A stretch of 62,272 bases of DNA, taken from contig JABDKP010000081.1 of assembly GCA_013002175.1 (NCBI GenBank), positions 1 through 62,272 on the forward strand. The letters run 5' to 3'. The DNA comes from Ilumatobacter sp. (GTDB taxonomy: Bacteria; Actinomycetota; Acidimicrobiia; Acidimicrobiales; Ilumatobacteraceae). A model generated the notes under the pieces. The model had not been told where the DNA came from and ran no database searches. It worked only from the letters and a program-made list of their open reading frames with translations. Positions within the stretch are counted from its first letter, which is position 1; the number at the start of each line of letters is the position of its first letter. The position numbers and the translations under genes are program-made. This document shows, piece by piece, positions 27,173-35,315 of this stretch.

Positions 27173-27667
27173 ATGCCGGTGATCGAGGGCGCGCAGCGAC
27201 CGTTCTGGATGCACCAGGTCGTCGAGTACCTGATCGGGCTGGTGCTGATCGGCGCCGCGTTCCAGGCGCCCGAGCCGGCAGTGCCCGCGGTGATGGGCGT
27301 CGTCGTGATGGGCAACGCGGCGATCGCCAAGGGGCCCGTGAGCGCGTTCCCGATGGTCGGGCGGCAGGTCCATCGCTGGCTCGACGTGATGGTGATGGCG
27401 CTGCTCGTCGGGGCGGCCTTTCAACCGATGTTCGAGGTCGACAGCACCGGGCAGCTGCTGCTGTGCGGAATCGCGTTCGTGCTGCTGTTCATCTGGCTGA
27501 ACAGCGACTTCTCCGAGAAGGCGGCGCGCAAGGTGAACAAGTCCGCGTTGCGCGAGAGCATCGCCCGCCCGGAGAGCGAGGAGATCGGTCGCAAGGCGGG
27601 GCGCGCCGTCGGCCGGGGCGTGAACACGGCGAAACGGCTCGGCAAGAAACTCAAGGACGAGCAATAG
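27173..27667 (+). CDS. Small multi-pass membrane protein of unknown function
   Basis: I do not recognise the family. The 164-residue product has about four hydrophobic segments (around residues 14-32, 35-55, 66-82 and 92-110). A charged, Lys/Arg-rich C-terminal tail of ~50 residues (SDFSEKAARKVNKSALRESI, VNTAKRLGKKLKDEQ) should lie in the cytosol. ATG 27173 is chosen over an upstream start at 27131 because a TACGCT -10 box sits 7 nt before it. The stop codon TAG forms part of the next gene's -10 box. Confidence 0.75.
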   Translation: MPVIEGAQRPFWMHQVVEYLIGLVLIGAAFQAPEPAVPAVMGVVVMGNAAIAKGPVSAFPMVGRQVHRWLDVMVMALLVGAAFQPMFEVDSTGQLLLCGIAFVLLFIWLNSDFSEKAARKVNKSALRESIARPESEEIGRKAGRAVGRGVNTAKRLGKKLKDEQ

Positions 27668-27670
27668 AAT
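27665..27670 (+). promoter_or_regulatory. -10 box overlapping a stop codon
   Basis: TAGAAT begins with the TAG stop of the preceding gene and ends 6 nt before ATG 27677 of a 55-residue gene. This is another apparent leaderless start. Confidence 0.5.
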
Positions 27671-27676
27671 TGGGCC

Positions 27677-27844
27677 ATGACGTTCGAGCAACCTGCCCCC
27701 GATCTCGCCAAGATCATCGCCGCCTGGGACGAGTTCGAGGCCGGTGAGCAGGCACCGGGTCGGGTGCTCGCCAACATGAAGACGGCCGGCCTGCCCCGCG
27801 TCCTGGCCGAACTCGTCGAGCAGGGATGGACGCCGTCGGCTTGA
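27677..27844 (+). CDS. 55-residue hypothetical protein
   Basis: A short gene starting MTFEQPAPDLAKIIAAWDEF and ending LVEQGWTPSA. It reads as a compact, soluble, amphipathic all-helical protein with acidic patches, no Cys, no signal peptide and no membrane segment. Support: a TAGAAT -10 box 6 nt before the ATG, protein-like composition with G/C third positions, and no competing frame over most of its length. It overlaps the start of the NUDIX gene by 19 bases. The function is unknown. Confidence 0.65.
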   Translation: MTFEQPAPDLAKIIAAWDEFEAGEQAPGRVLANMKTAGLPRVLAELVEQGWTPSA

Positions 27845-28524
27845 GTGACGGCGCGTCCGGCGAGGCCACGGCGGACGCCGCGCGGCGGCCAGGCGGTGCG
27901 CAGCAGATCCCCCGCCCCGACGCGTTCACCGAGCACTACGACACCCCGTGGCGGCCGGGAGCGAGTTGGTCGGCCGGCGATCTGATCGCCGCCGTTCCTG
28001 ACCAGTCCGGCCCGATGCTGCCGACGTTTCCGGACGCTCGGTTGTCGGCAGTACTGATGCTGCTCGCCGACGGCCCGCACGGCGCCGAGATCTTGCTGAC
28101 GCGCCGCTCGATGCGGCTGAAGAACCACAAGGGCGAGATCAGCTTTCCGGGCGGGCGCGTCGACCCGGGCGAGACCGCGATCGACACGGCGCTGCGCGAG
28201 ACGCACGAGGAGGTCGGCCTCGACCCCGCGGCGCCGGCCGTGGTCGGCGAGCTGGAACACCTCAGCACGATCGTGTCGAAGAGCTACATCGTGCCGGTCG
28301 TCGCCCACCTCGACCACCGGCCGCAGCTCGAACCGCGGACGATGGAAGCCGACCGCGTGATGTGGACGCCGATCGCGGAGTTCACCAGGCCGGGCACCTA
28401 CCGGCTCGAGCGCTGGGGCAACCTGCCGTACGACCGCCCGCTGCACTTCTTCGAACTCGACGACGAGACCGTGTGGGGTGCAACCGCGCGGATGCTGTTC
28501 GACCTCCTCGCGCTCCAGTCCTGA
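27826..28524 (+). CDS. NUDIX hydrolase, CoA pyrophosphatase-like
   Basis: A 232-residue protein with a complete NUDIX box (GGRVDPGETAIDTALRETHE followed by EVGL) at about residues 108-131, including the metal-binding REx2EE core. KNHKGEISFPGG before the box resembles the NuDC/NudL CoA-pyrophosphatase subgroup, which hydrolyses CoA or its oxidised forms to 3',5'-ADP and phosphopantetheine. The first ~40 residues look disordered, so translation may start later than ATG 27826. It converges on the decarboxylase gene. Confidence 0.87.
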   Translation: MDAVGLSDGASGEATADAARRPGGAQQIPRPDAFTEHYDTPWRPGASWSAGDLIAAVPDQSGPMLPTFPDARLSAVLMLLADGPHGAEILLTRRSMRLKNHKGEISFPGGRVDPGETAIDTALRETHEEVGLDPAAPAVVGELEHLSTIVSKSYIVPVVAHLDHRPQLEPRTMEADRVMWTPIAEFTRPGTYRLERWGNLPYDRPLHFFELDDETVWGATARMLFDLLALQS

Positions 28525-28539
28525 ACCGGGCCTTCGCCG

Positions 28540-29958
28540 TCAGGCGAGACGGGAGAGGTGCGCCCACATCGCCAGCACGTGGTCGCGCGTCGTCGTGCGG
28601 GATCCGATCGAGATCCGCATCACCGAGCGCCCGTCGAGCACGGTGCGGGTGAACAGGCCGGCGCCGGCGGCGTGTGCGGCGTCGATCAACGCGTCGGTCG
28701 CTGCGTTCGTAGCCTCGACAGTGTCACCGGTGCGGGCGATGCACAGCAGGTTGAGCGGGTGCGGTGCGACGATCTCGAACCGGTCGTCGGCCTCGACGAG
28801 CGCGGCGAGTTCCTGCGTGATCGCGACGTGCTCACGGATCATGTCCTGCACCGGGCCGACTCCGTCGGTGCGCAACGCGAACCACAGCTTCAGCGCGCGG
28901 AACCGCCGACCGAGCGGGATCCCCCAGTCGCGGTAGTCGATCGCCGCGCCCGTTCCGGCGGCGGCCGACTGGAGATAGGGCGGCAGCACGCTCAACGCGC
29001 CGATCAGAGCGGCACGATCGGCGGTCCAGAACAGATTGCAGTCGAAGTTGATGCCCATCCACTTGTGCGGGTTGGTGCAGTACGAATCGGCGGCGTCGAG
29101 CCCGGCATTGACCCAGCGGTGTTCGGGGGCCAATGCCGCGATTCCCGACATCGCCGCGTCGACGTGCAACCAGATGTCGTGGGCGCGGCAGATCTCGGCA
29201 ACCTCCGGCGTGGGATCGAATGCCATCGACGACGTGGTGCCGTGTGTCGTGACGACGATGAACGGCGTGAGACCCGCCGCGACGTCGGCCGCGACCAGTT
29301 CGGCGAGTGCATCCGGGCGCATCGCGAACTGGTCGTCGTGCGGCACCACCCGCATCCGGTCGGTGCCGATGCCTGCGATCCGGAACCCCTTTTCGATGCT
29401 CGAATGGGCCTGCGCGGTGCAGTACCCGACGAGCCGCGTCGTGTCGCCGTCGGTGTTCACCACGCCACCGGTCACCCGCCACCGGGCCGCGAGCATCGCG
29501 ATCAGGGACGACTCGCTGGCGGTGCCCTGGATCACGCCGCCACCGTGTTCGCTCGTCGACCGGAACCGTTCGGGCAGTGCGAGCAGCTCCTGCATCCAGT
29601 CGAGCATCAGCGTCTCGAGTTCGGTCGCAGCCGGCGACGTCACCCATGCCATTGCGTTGATCCCGAGACCTGCCGCCATCAGCTCACCGAGGATCGACGG
29701 ATACGTGGTGTTCGACGGAAACCACGCGAAGAAGTCGGGGTGCTGCCAGTGCGTCAAGCCGGGCACGACGATCTCGTCGACGTCAGCCAACACGTCGGCG
29801 AACGGCTCGGGCGACGACGGTGGGTGCTCGGGCAGTCGGGCCCGCACGTCGCCGGGCTGCAGGTCGGCGACGACGGGCCGGTCGCCGACGCCGTCGATGT
29901 AATCCGCGATCCAGTCGATCAGCTCGTGGCCGTGCTGGCGGAACTCCTCGGGCGTCAC
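28540..29958 (-). CDS. PLP-dependent aromatic-L-amino-acid decarboxylase family protein
   Basis: A 472-residue group II decarboxylase. The N-terminal swapped helices include [39 protein letters not shown] and [14 protein letters not shown] match the DDC family. LHVDAAMSG contains the PLP Asp. The PLP lysine is Lys299 in NPHKWMG. It probably decarboxylates an aromatic amino acid (Trp, Tyr, Phe or DOPA); the exact substrate is not readable. GTG 29958 is the likely start, with ATCGTA (TACGAT on the minus strand) 6 nt upstream. Confidence 0.9.
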   Translation of the reverse strand: MTPEEFRQHGHELIDWIADYIDGVGDRPVVADLQPGDVRARLPEHPPSSPEPFADVLADVDEIVVPGLTHWQHPDFFAWFPSNTTYPSILGELMAAGLGINAMAWVTSPAATELETLMLDWMQELLALPERFRSTSEHGGGVIQGTASESSLIAMLAARWRVTGGVVNTDGDTTRLVGYCTAQAHSSIEKGFRIAGIGTDRMRVVPHDDQFAMRPDALAELVAADVAAGLTPFIVVTTHGTTSSMAFDPTPEVAEICRAHDIWLHVDAAMSGIAALAPEHRWVNAGLDAADSYCTNPHKWMGINFDCNLFWTADRAALIGALSVLPPYLQSAAAGTGAAIDYRDWGIPLGRRFRALKLWFALRTDGVGPVQDMIREHVAITQELAALVEADDRFEIVAPHPLNLLCIARTGDTVEATNAATDALIDAAHAAGAGLFTRTVLDGRSVMRISIGSRTTTRDHVLAMWAHLSRLA

Positions 29959-29964
29959 GCCCGC

Positions 29965-29970
29965 ATCGTA
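29965..29970 (-). promoter_or_regulatory. -10 box of a likely leaderless promoter for the decarboxylase
   Basis: On the minus strand TACGAT ends 6 nt before GTG 29958. Confidence 0.45.
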
Positions 29971-30015
29971 CGAGTGCGGTCTCGGTTCGGTGTCAGCGGA
30001 TCGGCGATGCCGACC

Positions 30016-30417
30016 TCACCCGCGGCGCCGTACCGCGATCGCGATCCTGCCGAATACGACGAGCAGTCCGGCGAACAGGACGCCGAGCACCGCAAACTGC
30101 CGCCATCCGCCCCGCTGCTCGCTGCCGCAGCCGGGTCTCTCGAGCGCACCGATGCATTCGGTGACGTCGCGGTTCTCGGGGAGGAACTCGTTGGCGGTCA
30201 CCGGAGGACCGGCATCGACGGGTGGTTCGTCCGTGGGGGGCGGCGCCTGTACGTGGACGACCGCAGTGGTCGCACCCACGGTCGATGCCGACGCCGCGCC
30301 GGGCGCCGCCGCTGCCAGGACGACGCCGAGCATGGCGGCGGAGCACGCGGCGCGCCTGACGCCCGATCGGCCACGGATGCCCTTGGGTCGCGCTGCGGTT
30401 GCTGCCCTACGATTCAC
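30016..30417 (-). CDS. Small secreted or membrane-anchored protein of unknown function
   Basis: Not recognised. The 133-residue product has a basic N terminus and a signal-like segment ([20 protein letters not shown]). A Pro-rich extracellular stretch with two Cys ([11 protein letters not shown]) follows, then a C-terminal membrane helix ([20 protein letters not shown]) ending in Arg-Arg-Arg-Gly. This arrangement suits a small wall-facing membrane protein. GTG 30417 is only four bases from the divergent guaA start; ATG 30333 is an alternative that would free the shared promoter space. Confidence 0.6.
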   Translation of the reverse strand: MNRRAATAARPKGIRGRSGVRRAACSAAMLGVVLAAAAPGAASASTVGATTAVVHVQAPPPTDEPPVDAGPPVTANEFLPENRDVTECIGALERPGCGSEQRGGWRQFAVLGVLFAGLLVVFGRIAIAVRRRG

Positions 30418-30421
30418 GGTC

Positions 30422-31996
30422 TTGAGTCAACCGCAGCAATCCGCCCCCGCCACGCCGCACGCCACCGTGCTCGTCGTCGACTTCGGCGCCCAGTACGCCC
30501 AGCTGATCGCCCGCCGGGTCCGCGAACTCGGCGTGTTCTCGGAGATCGTGTCGCACCGGCTGACCGCCGAGGAGATGGCGGCGAGAGGGCCTGCGGCGAT
30601 CATCCTGTCGGGCGGTCCGAAGAGCGTCCACGTCCCCGGAGCACCCACGCTCGACGCCGACGTCTACGACCTCGGCGTGCCCGTCCTCGGCATCTGCTAC
30701 GGCGCCCAGTTGATCGCCCAGCAGCTCGGCGGGACCGTCGGGCGAGGGATGAAGGGCGAGTACGGGCGGGCACAGTTGACGCGCGCCGGCTCGTCGGTGA
30801 TCCTTGCCGACGACGCCCCGTCGAACCACGACGTCTGGATGAGCCACTTCGACGGCATCACCGAGGCACCTTCCGGTTTCGCCGTCACCGCGTCGTCGCC
30901 GGGAGCGCCGGTCGCCGTGCTCGAGGACGACGACCGCAAGATCTACGGCGTCCAGTTCCATCCGGAAGTCGTGCACTCGCCGTTCGGCATGGCCGCGATG
31001 GCGCGCTTCCTCCACGAGCGGGCCGGGCTCGGGTCGGACTGGACGATGGCGTCGGTGATCGACGAGCAGGTCGCCGAGATCCGGGCCCGGGTCGGCGATG
31101 CCAGGGTGATCTGCGGGCTGTCGGGCGGCGTCGACTCGTCGGTCGCGGCGGCGCTCGTCCACAAGGCGATCGGGCCGCAGCTGACCTGCATCTACGTCGA
31201 CACCGGGTTGATGCGCAAGAACGAGAGCGAGCAGGTCGTCGAGACGTTCCGTCGCAACCTCGGCATCGAGCTGATCCACGCCGACGAGGGCGCCGGCTTC
31301 TTCGAGGCGCTGGCGGGGCTCACCGAGCCGGAGGAGAAGCGCAAGGCGATCGGCGAGCGTTTCATCCGGGTGTTCGAGAAGCACACGGGCGGGCTGACCG
31401 AGGCGAAATTTCTCGTGCAGGGCACGCTGTACCCCGATTTGATCGAGTCCGGTGGCGCAGACGGCACCGCCGATGTGATCAAGAGCCACCACAACGTCGG
31501 CGGGCTTCCCGACGACATGGAACTGGAGCTGATCGAGCCGCTGCGCGACCTGTTCAAGGACGAGGTCCGCGCGCTCGGCACCGAGCTGGGTCTGCCCGAC
31601 GAAATGGTGTGGCGACAGCCGTTCCCGGGACCGGGCCTCGGTGTGCGGATCATCGGCGAGGTGACGCCCGAGCGGGTGGCGCTGCTGCAGGAGGCCGACG
31701 CGATCGTTCGCGAGGAGCTGCGCGCCGCCGGTCTGGAGCGCGAGATCTGGCAGTCGTACGCGGCATTGCTCGCCGACGTCCGGTCGGTCGGGGTGATGGG
31801 CGACGAGCGGACCTACGGGCACCCGATCGTGATCCGCGCGGTCACCAGCGACGATGCGATGACCGCTGACTGGGCCCGGGTGCCGTACGACACCCTGGAG
31901 ACGATGTCGCAGCGGATCATCAACGAGGTGCCCGGCGTCAACCGGGTCGTCTACGACATCACGTCGAAGCCGCCTGGCACGATCGAATGGGAGTGA
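30422..31996 (+). CDS. guaA: GMP synthase (glutamine-hydrolysing)
   Basis: A 524-residue enzyme that aminates XMP to GMP. The class I glutaminase (about 15-200) has [20 protein letters not shown], the nucleophile Cys of GICYGAQ, and FHPEVVHS. The ATP-pyrophosphatase has [19 protein letters not shown]. The dimerisation domain ends [13 protein letters not shown]. The start is TTG 30422 with TACGAT 8 nt upstream (30408-30413). GTG 30467 is a second possibility but would trim the N terminus to the first strand. The in-frame extension to 29990 is antisense to the neighbour. A 31-bp palindrome follows the stop. Confidence 0.95.
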   Translation: MSQPQQSAPATPHATVLVVDFGAQYAQLIARRVRELGVFSEIVSHRLTAEEMAARGPAAIILSGGPKSVHVPGAPTLDADVYDLGVPVLGICYGAQLIAQQLGGTVGRGMKGEYGRAQLTRAGSSVILADDAPSNHDVWMSHFDGITEAPSGFAVTASSPGAPVAVLEDDDRKIYGVQFHPEVVHSPFGMAAMARFLHERAGLGSDWTMASVIDEQVAEIRARVGDARVICGLSGGVDSSVAAALVHKAIGPQLTCIYVDTGLMRKNESEQVVETFRRNLGIELIHADEGAGFFEALAGLTEPEEKRKAIGERFIRVFEKHTGGLTEAKFLVQGTLYPDLIESGGADGTADVIKSHHNVGGLPDDMELELIEPLRDLFKDEVRALGTELGLPDEMVWRQPFPGPGLGVRIIGEVTPERVALLQEADAIVREELRAAGLEREIWQSYAALLADVRSVGVMGDERTYGHPIVIRAVTSDDAMTADWARVPYDTLETMSQRIINEVPGVNRVVYDITSKPPGTIEWE

Positions 31997-32020
31997 GGGG
32001 CGCGGCTTCCCCGCCGACTG

Positions 32021-32051
32021 CGTCAAAGTTGTGCCAGGCACAACTTTGACG
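32021..32051. repeat. 31-bp palindrome after guaA
   Basis: Arms CGTCAAAGTTGTGCC and GGCACAACTTTGACG are perfect 15-bp complements around a single A. Three other palindromes or hairpins in the window share its GTGYC-N-GRCAC centre. At 32102-32116 a separate triloop hairpin (ACGTCC, GCA, GGACGT) occurs. The rest of 31997-32211 has no gene. Confidence 0.92.
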
Positions 32052-32211
32052 TCGCCAACGCCGGGTGATCCGTGGCGGATCGATACGAAATCCGGGGCGT
32101 GACGTCCGCAGGACGTGACCGGTGCGCGATGTGTGACGCGCGTCACGGTTGAAACAATTGGTCCACTTTCGCAACGTGATCGTCATATTCGCTAGGCTCG
32201 TCCGAGTCGTT

Positions 32212-33456
32212 ATGAAGCATCTCCTCCGCGTTGCCCCTGTCGCTGTCGCGGCCGCACTGATGGTGCCGGCCTTCACGCCGACCATCGCCGTTGCCAGCCC
32301 GGTCGACGAGCAGCGCCAGCGGGTCGAGAACATCGTCGACGAGCTCGAACGGCTCGAGGAGCGGGCGCGCAAGATCGGCGAGGAATACGTCGTGGCCGTC
32401 GACGAGAAGTCGGCGCTCGACGAGGAGATCGTGGCCGCGGAGGCACGCGTCGCCGCGAAGGCGGCCGAGATCGACAAGCTGCGCGGCGACCTCGGCCAGA
32501 TGGCGATCCGCTCGTTCGTCGGTGCCGGCAGCGCGCCGCTCGGTCCGCTGTTCGAGGACACCTCCAACCTCACCGCCGTGATGCAGCGCGACGAACTCGC
32601 CCGGGTGGCACTCAGCGCCGGCACGGTCACGACCGACGAGCTCAACGCAATCGTCGCGGACCTCGAAACCGAGCGGGCCGAACTCGGTCGCAAGCGCACG
32701 CAAGCCGAGCAACTGGCGAAGAGCCTGCTCGAAGCCCAGGCCGCGACCGATCAGCTGACGGGCGAATACACCCAGGCTCGCGCCGACGCCGAAGCGAAGC
32801 TCGGCCAACTGATCGCCGAAGAAGAAGAGCGCCGCGCCCGCGAAACCGCAGCTCGCATCCGCGCCGAGTACGAGGCGGCCCAGGCTGCGGCATCGGCGTC
32901 GAACAACTCGGGTGGCGGCTCCACCAGCAACTCGGGCGGCAACTCCGGCGGCGGCAACTCCGGCGGCGGGAGCTCGAGCAGCTCCGGCAGCGGCTCCGGC
33001 GACTCGAACTCCGGCGGATCATCCGACAGCAGCTCCAGCAGCAGCGGCGACTCGGGTGGCGGCAGCAGCGCGCCGGCCCCATCGGCGCCGGCACCGGCCG
33101 TGTCCTCGCGGGCCGGGGTCGCGGTCAATGCGGCGATGAACCAGCGGGGCGTGCCATACCGCTACGCCACCGCGAATCCGGGCGTCTCGTTCGACTGCTC
33201 GGGTCTCACCAAGTACGCGTGGGGCCAGGCCGGCGTCTACCTGCCGCACCAGTCACGCGCTCAGTACGCCTCGATCCCGCACGTCGCCAAGGGCGCCGCG
33301 CAGCCGGGCGACCTGATCTTCTTCTACAGCCCGATCAGCCACGTCAGCATCTACATCGGCAACGGGATGCAGGTCCACGCACCCAACACCGGCAGCGTCG
33401 TCAAGACCGCCTCGGTGAACTGGGGTCGCGTCGTCGGTGTCGGCCGACCCGGCTGA
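32212..33456 (+). CDS. Secreted NlpC/P60 peptidoglycan endopeptidase with coiled-coil N terminus
   Basis: A 414-residue RipA-like protein. A signal peptide (KHLLRVAPVAVAAALMVPAF) is followed by a long Glu/Ala coiled coil (about 35-225). A Ser/Gly linker of ~75 residues (about 228-305) leads to a C-terminal NlpC/P60 domain. The catalytic Cys lies in FDCSGLTKYAWG and the His in SHVSIYIGNG. The enzyme should cut peptidoglycan stem peptides outside the membrane, with the coiled coil holding it inactive as in RipA or PcsB-type proteins. ATG 32212 begins the signal peptide; a frame back to 32149 is unlikely. Palindromes of one family lie on both sides of the gene. Confidence 0.92.
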   Translation: MKHLLRVAPVAVAAALMVPAFTPTIAVASPVDEQRQRVENIVDELERLEERARKIGEEYVVAVDEKSALDEEIVAAEARVAAKAAEIDKLRGDLGQMAIRSFVGAGSAPLGPLFEDTSNLTAVMQRDELARVALSAGTVTTDELNAIVADLETERAELGRKRTQAEQLAKSLLEAQAATDQLTGEYTQARADAEAKLGQLIAEEEERRARETAARIRAEYEAAQAAASASNNSGGGSTSNSGGNSGGGNSGGGSSSSSGSGSGDSNSGGSSDSSSSSSGDSGGGSSAPAPSAPAPAVSSRAGVAVNAAMNQRGVPYRYATANPGVSFDCSGLTKYAWGQAGVYLPHQSRAQYASIPHVAKGAAQPGDLIFFYSPISHVSIYIGNGMQVHAPNTGSVVKTASVNWGRVVGVGRPG

Positions 33457-33464
33457 ACCCGACG

Positions 33465-33490
33465 CGTCAAAGTTGTGCCTGGCACAACTT
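33465..33490. repeat. Palindrome between the NlpC/P60 and APH-like genes
   Basis: AAGTTGTGCC and GGCACAACTT are perfect 10-bp arms around a T. The left side matches the 32021 copy over 15 bases (CGTCAAAGTTGTGCC), while the right flank diverges. It ends 10 bp before GTG 33501. Confidence 0.88.
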
Positions 33491-33500
33491 CGCGGGTCGG

Positions 33501-34556
33501 GTGACGACTACGTTGCTCGACGTGGGTGAGACCGGCATCGACGAGCGGAACGTCACCGCGTGGTTGGTGGACAACATCGCCGGGGCAGTCGCACCGTTCG
33601 AGTTCGCGATCATCGCCGGCGGGCGGTCGAACCTGACGTTCGCTGTCACCGACGCCGCCGACAACCGCTTCGTGCTGCGGCGTCCGCCGACCGGCGCGGT
33701 GCTCGCGACGGCCCACGACATGGCGCGTGAGCACCGCATCATCTCGGCGGTCGGGCTCACCGACGTGCCGGTCCCGCCGGCGCTGGGCCTGTGCACCGAC
33801 GAGACCGTCACCGGTGCGCCGTTCTACGTGATGGGCTTCGTCGACGGTGTCGTGCTCGATTCGTCCGAGCAGGCGGCGGGCATGTCGGTCGAGGTTCGGC
33901 GGGCGGCCGGCGAGCACCTGATCGACGTCCTCGCGGACCTCCATGCGGTCGACATCGACGAGGTCGGTCTGGGCGACCTCGCCCGGCGCGACGGCTACGT
34001 CGAGCGGCAGGTCAAGCGGTGGACGACGCAGTGGGAGAAATCCAAGACCCGGGAGCTCCCGGCGATCGACGAGGTCGCGGTGCGGCTCGCGCAGCGCATC
34101 CCCACCCAGGTCGGGGTGTCGATCGCCCACGGCGACTACCGGTTCGGCAACTGCCTCGTGGACACCACCACGGGCCGCGTCAACGCCGTGCTCGACTGGG
34201 AGCTGGGCACGCTCGGTGACCCGCTCGCCGACGTCGGGTATCTCGGCGTGTACTGGGCCGACCCGGGCGACGAGCAGCACCGGCCGAACGACCCGACCGG
34301 CATCGAGGGCTTCCCGACCTACGCCGACCTACTGGACCGCTATGCCGCTCGCACCGGTCGCGACCTCTCCGACATCGACTACTACCGTGCCTTCTCGGCA
34401 TGGCGGCTCGCGGTGATCTCCGAAGGGGTGTATGCCCGGTTCCTGCACGGCGCGATGGGAGACCAGCAGGCCGACCCGGCGATGCTCGACGCATTCAAGA
34501 CCGGCGCCGTCCGCCTCGCGGAGGATGCCCTCGACGCAATGAGGAGGCTGACATGA
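33501..34556 (+). CDS. Aminoglycoside-phosphotransferase-fold kinase (ACAD10/11-type)
   Basis: A 351-residue protein with the APH/choline-kinase fold. AGGRSNLTFAVTDAADNRFV and LRRPP cover the nucleotide site. AHGDYRFGNCLVD carries the catalytic Asp, and VLDWELGTLGDPLADVGYL the metal-binding Asp. This set matches the subfamily fused to or neighbouring acyl-CoA dehydrogenases (ACAD10/11 type), which phosphorylates hydroxy-acyl substrates. An antibiotic-resistance role is not indicated. GTG 33501 follows the palindrome directly. It overlaps the DLH gene by four bases (ATGA). Confidence 0.87.
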   Translation: MTTTLLDVGETGIDERNVTAWLVDNIAGAVAPFEFAIIAGGRSNLTFAVTDAADNRFVLRRPPTGAVLATAHDMAREHRIISAVGLTDVPVPPALGLCTDETVTGAPFYVMGFVDGVVLDSSEQAAGMSVEVRRAAGEHLIDVLADLHAVDIDEVGLGDLARRDGYVERQVKRWTTQWEKSKTRELPAIDEVAVRLAQRIPTQVGVSIAHGDYRFGNCLVDTTTGRVNAVLDWELGTLGDPLADVGYLGVYWADPGDEQHRPNDPTGIEGFPTYADLLDRYAARTGRDLSDIDYYRAFSAWRLAVISEGVYARFLHGAMGDQQADPAMLDAFKTGAVRLAEDALDAMRRLT

Positions 34557-35311
34557 CCACGGAGCAGATCAGGACCGGCGTGCTCGCGGGATGGACGCCC
34601 GGCGAGTTCACGGCGGCGGGGATGACGTTCCCCACGTTCCGCCGCGGCGACGGCCCGGCCGTGATCGTGATCCACGAGATCCCGGGCGTGACGCCGCTCG
34701 TCACGGCGTTCGCCAACGACGTCGTCGCCCGCGGATTCACGGTGGTGATGCCGTCGTTGGTCGGCACACCGGGCAAGGCACCGAACCGGCTCTACGAGTT
34801 CACCTCGCTGGCCAAGATCTGCATCTCGAGGGAGTTCGCAACGCTGGCGATGAACAAGACGTCGCCGGTCGTCGCCTGGCTGCGAGCCCTCGCGCGGAAC
34901 GTGCATGCCGAGGTGGGCGGGCCCGGTGTCGGTGCGGTCGGGATGTGCTTTTCGGGTGGGTTCGCCCTGGGCATGATGGTCGACGAGCTGATGGTCGCGC
35001 CGGTGCTGTCGCAACCGTCGCTCCCGCTGCCCGTCGGCTCGTCCCGCGGGGCGAACATCGGCCTCTCGCCGGACGACGAGGCCGCGGTCGTCGAGCGGGC
35101 ATCACACGGCTGTCAGGTGCTCGGCCTGCGGTTCACCGACGACACGTTCGTCGGCGACCGGTTCTCGACGTTGCGCGACCGGCTCGGCGATGCCTTCATC
35201 GCGGTCGAGCTGCCGAGTGCGAAGAAGACCGATCACTCGGTGCTCACCGAGCAGCGCGACGAGGCGAGCGTGCAGCGGGTGCTCGACTTCTTCGCGGAGA
35301 AGCTGCTCTGA
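34553..35311 (+). CDS. Dienelactone hydrolase family protein
   Basis: A 252-residue alpha/beta hydrolase. GPAVIVIHEIPGV forms the oxyanion strand. The nucleophile elbow is GMCFSGGFA with cysteine in the nucleophile position, as in dienelactone hydrolases. A candidate catalytic His is in KKTDHSVLTEQ. It has no signal peptide and should act in the cytosol on lactones or esters. AGGAGG lies shortly before the ATG, inside the end of the APH-like gene, so the two are coupled and may act on one pathway. Confidence 0.88.
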   Translation: MTTEQIRTGVLAGWTPGEFTAAGMTFPTFRRGDGPAVIVIHEIPGVTPLVTAFANDVVARGFTVVMPSLVGTPGKAPNRLYEFTSLAKICISREFATLAMNKTSPVVAWLRALARNVHAEVGGPGVGAVGMCFSGGFALGMMVDELMVAPVLSQPSLPLPVGSSRGANIGLSPDDEAAVVERASHGCQVLGLRFTDDTFVGDRFSTLRDRLGDAFIAVELPSAKKTDHSVLTEQRDEASVQRVLDFFAEKLL

Positions 35312-35315
35312 CCAC

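Noticed and set aside
33501-34556. APH-like gene as an aminoglycoside-resistance determinant
   Set aside because: Sequence blocks fit the acyl-CoA-dehydrogenase-associated APH subfamily, and the partner is a dienelactone hydrolase. Nothing suggests drug modification.
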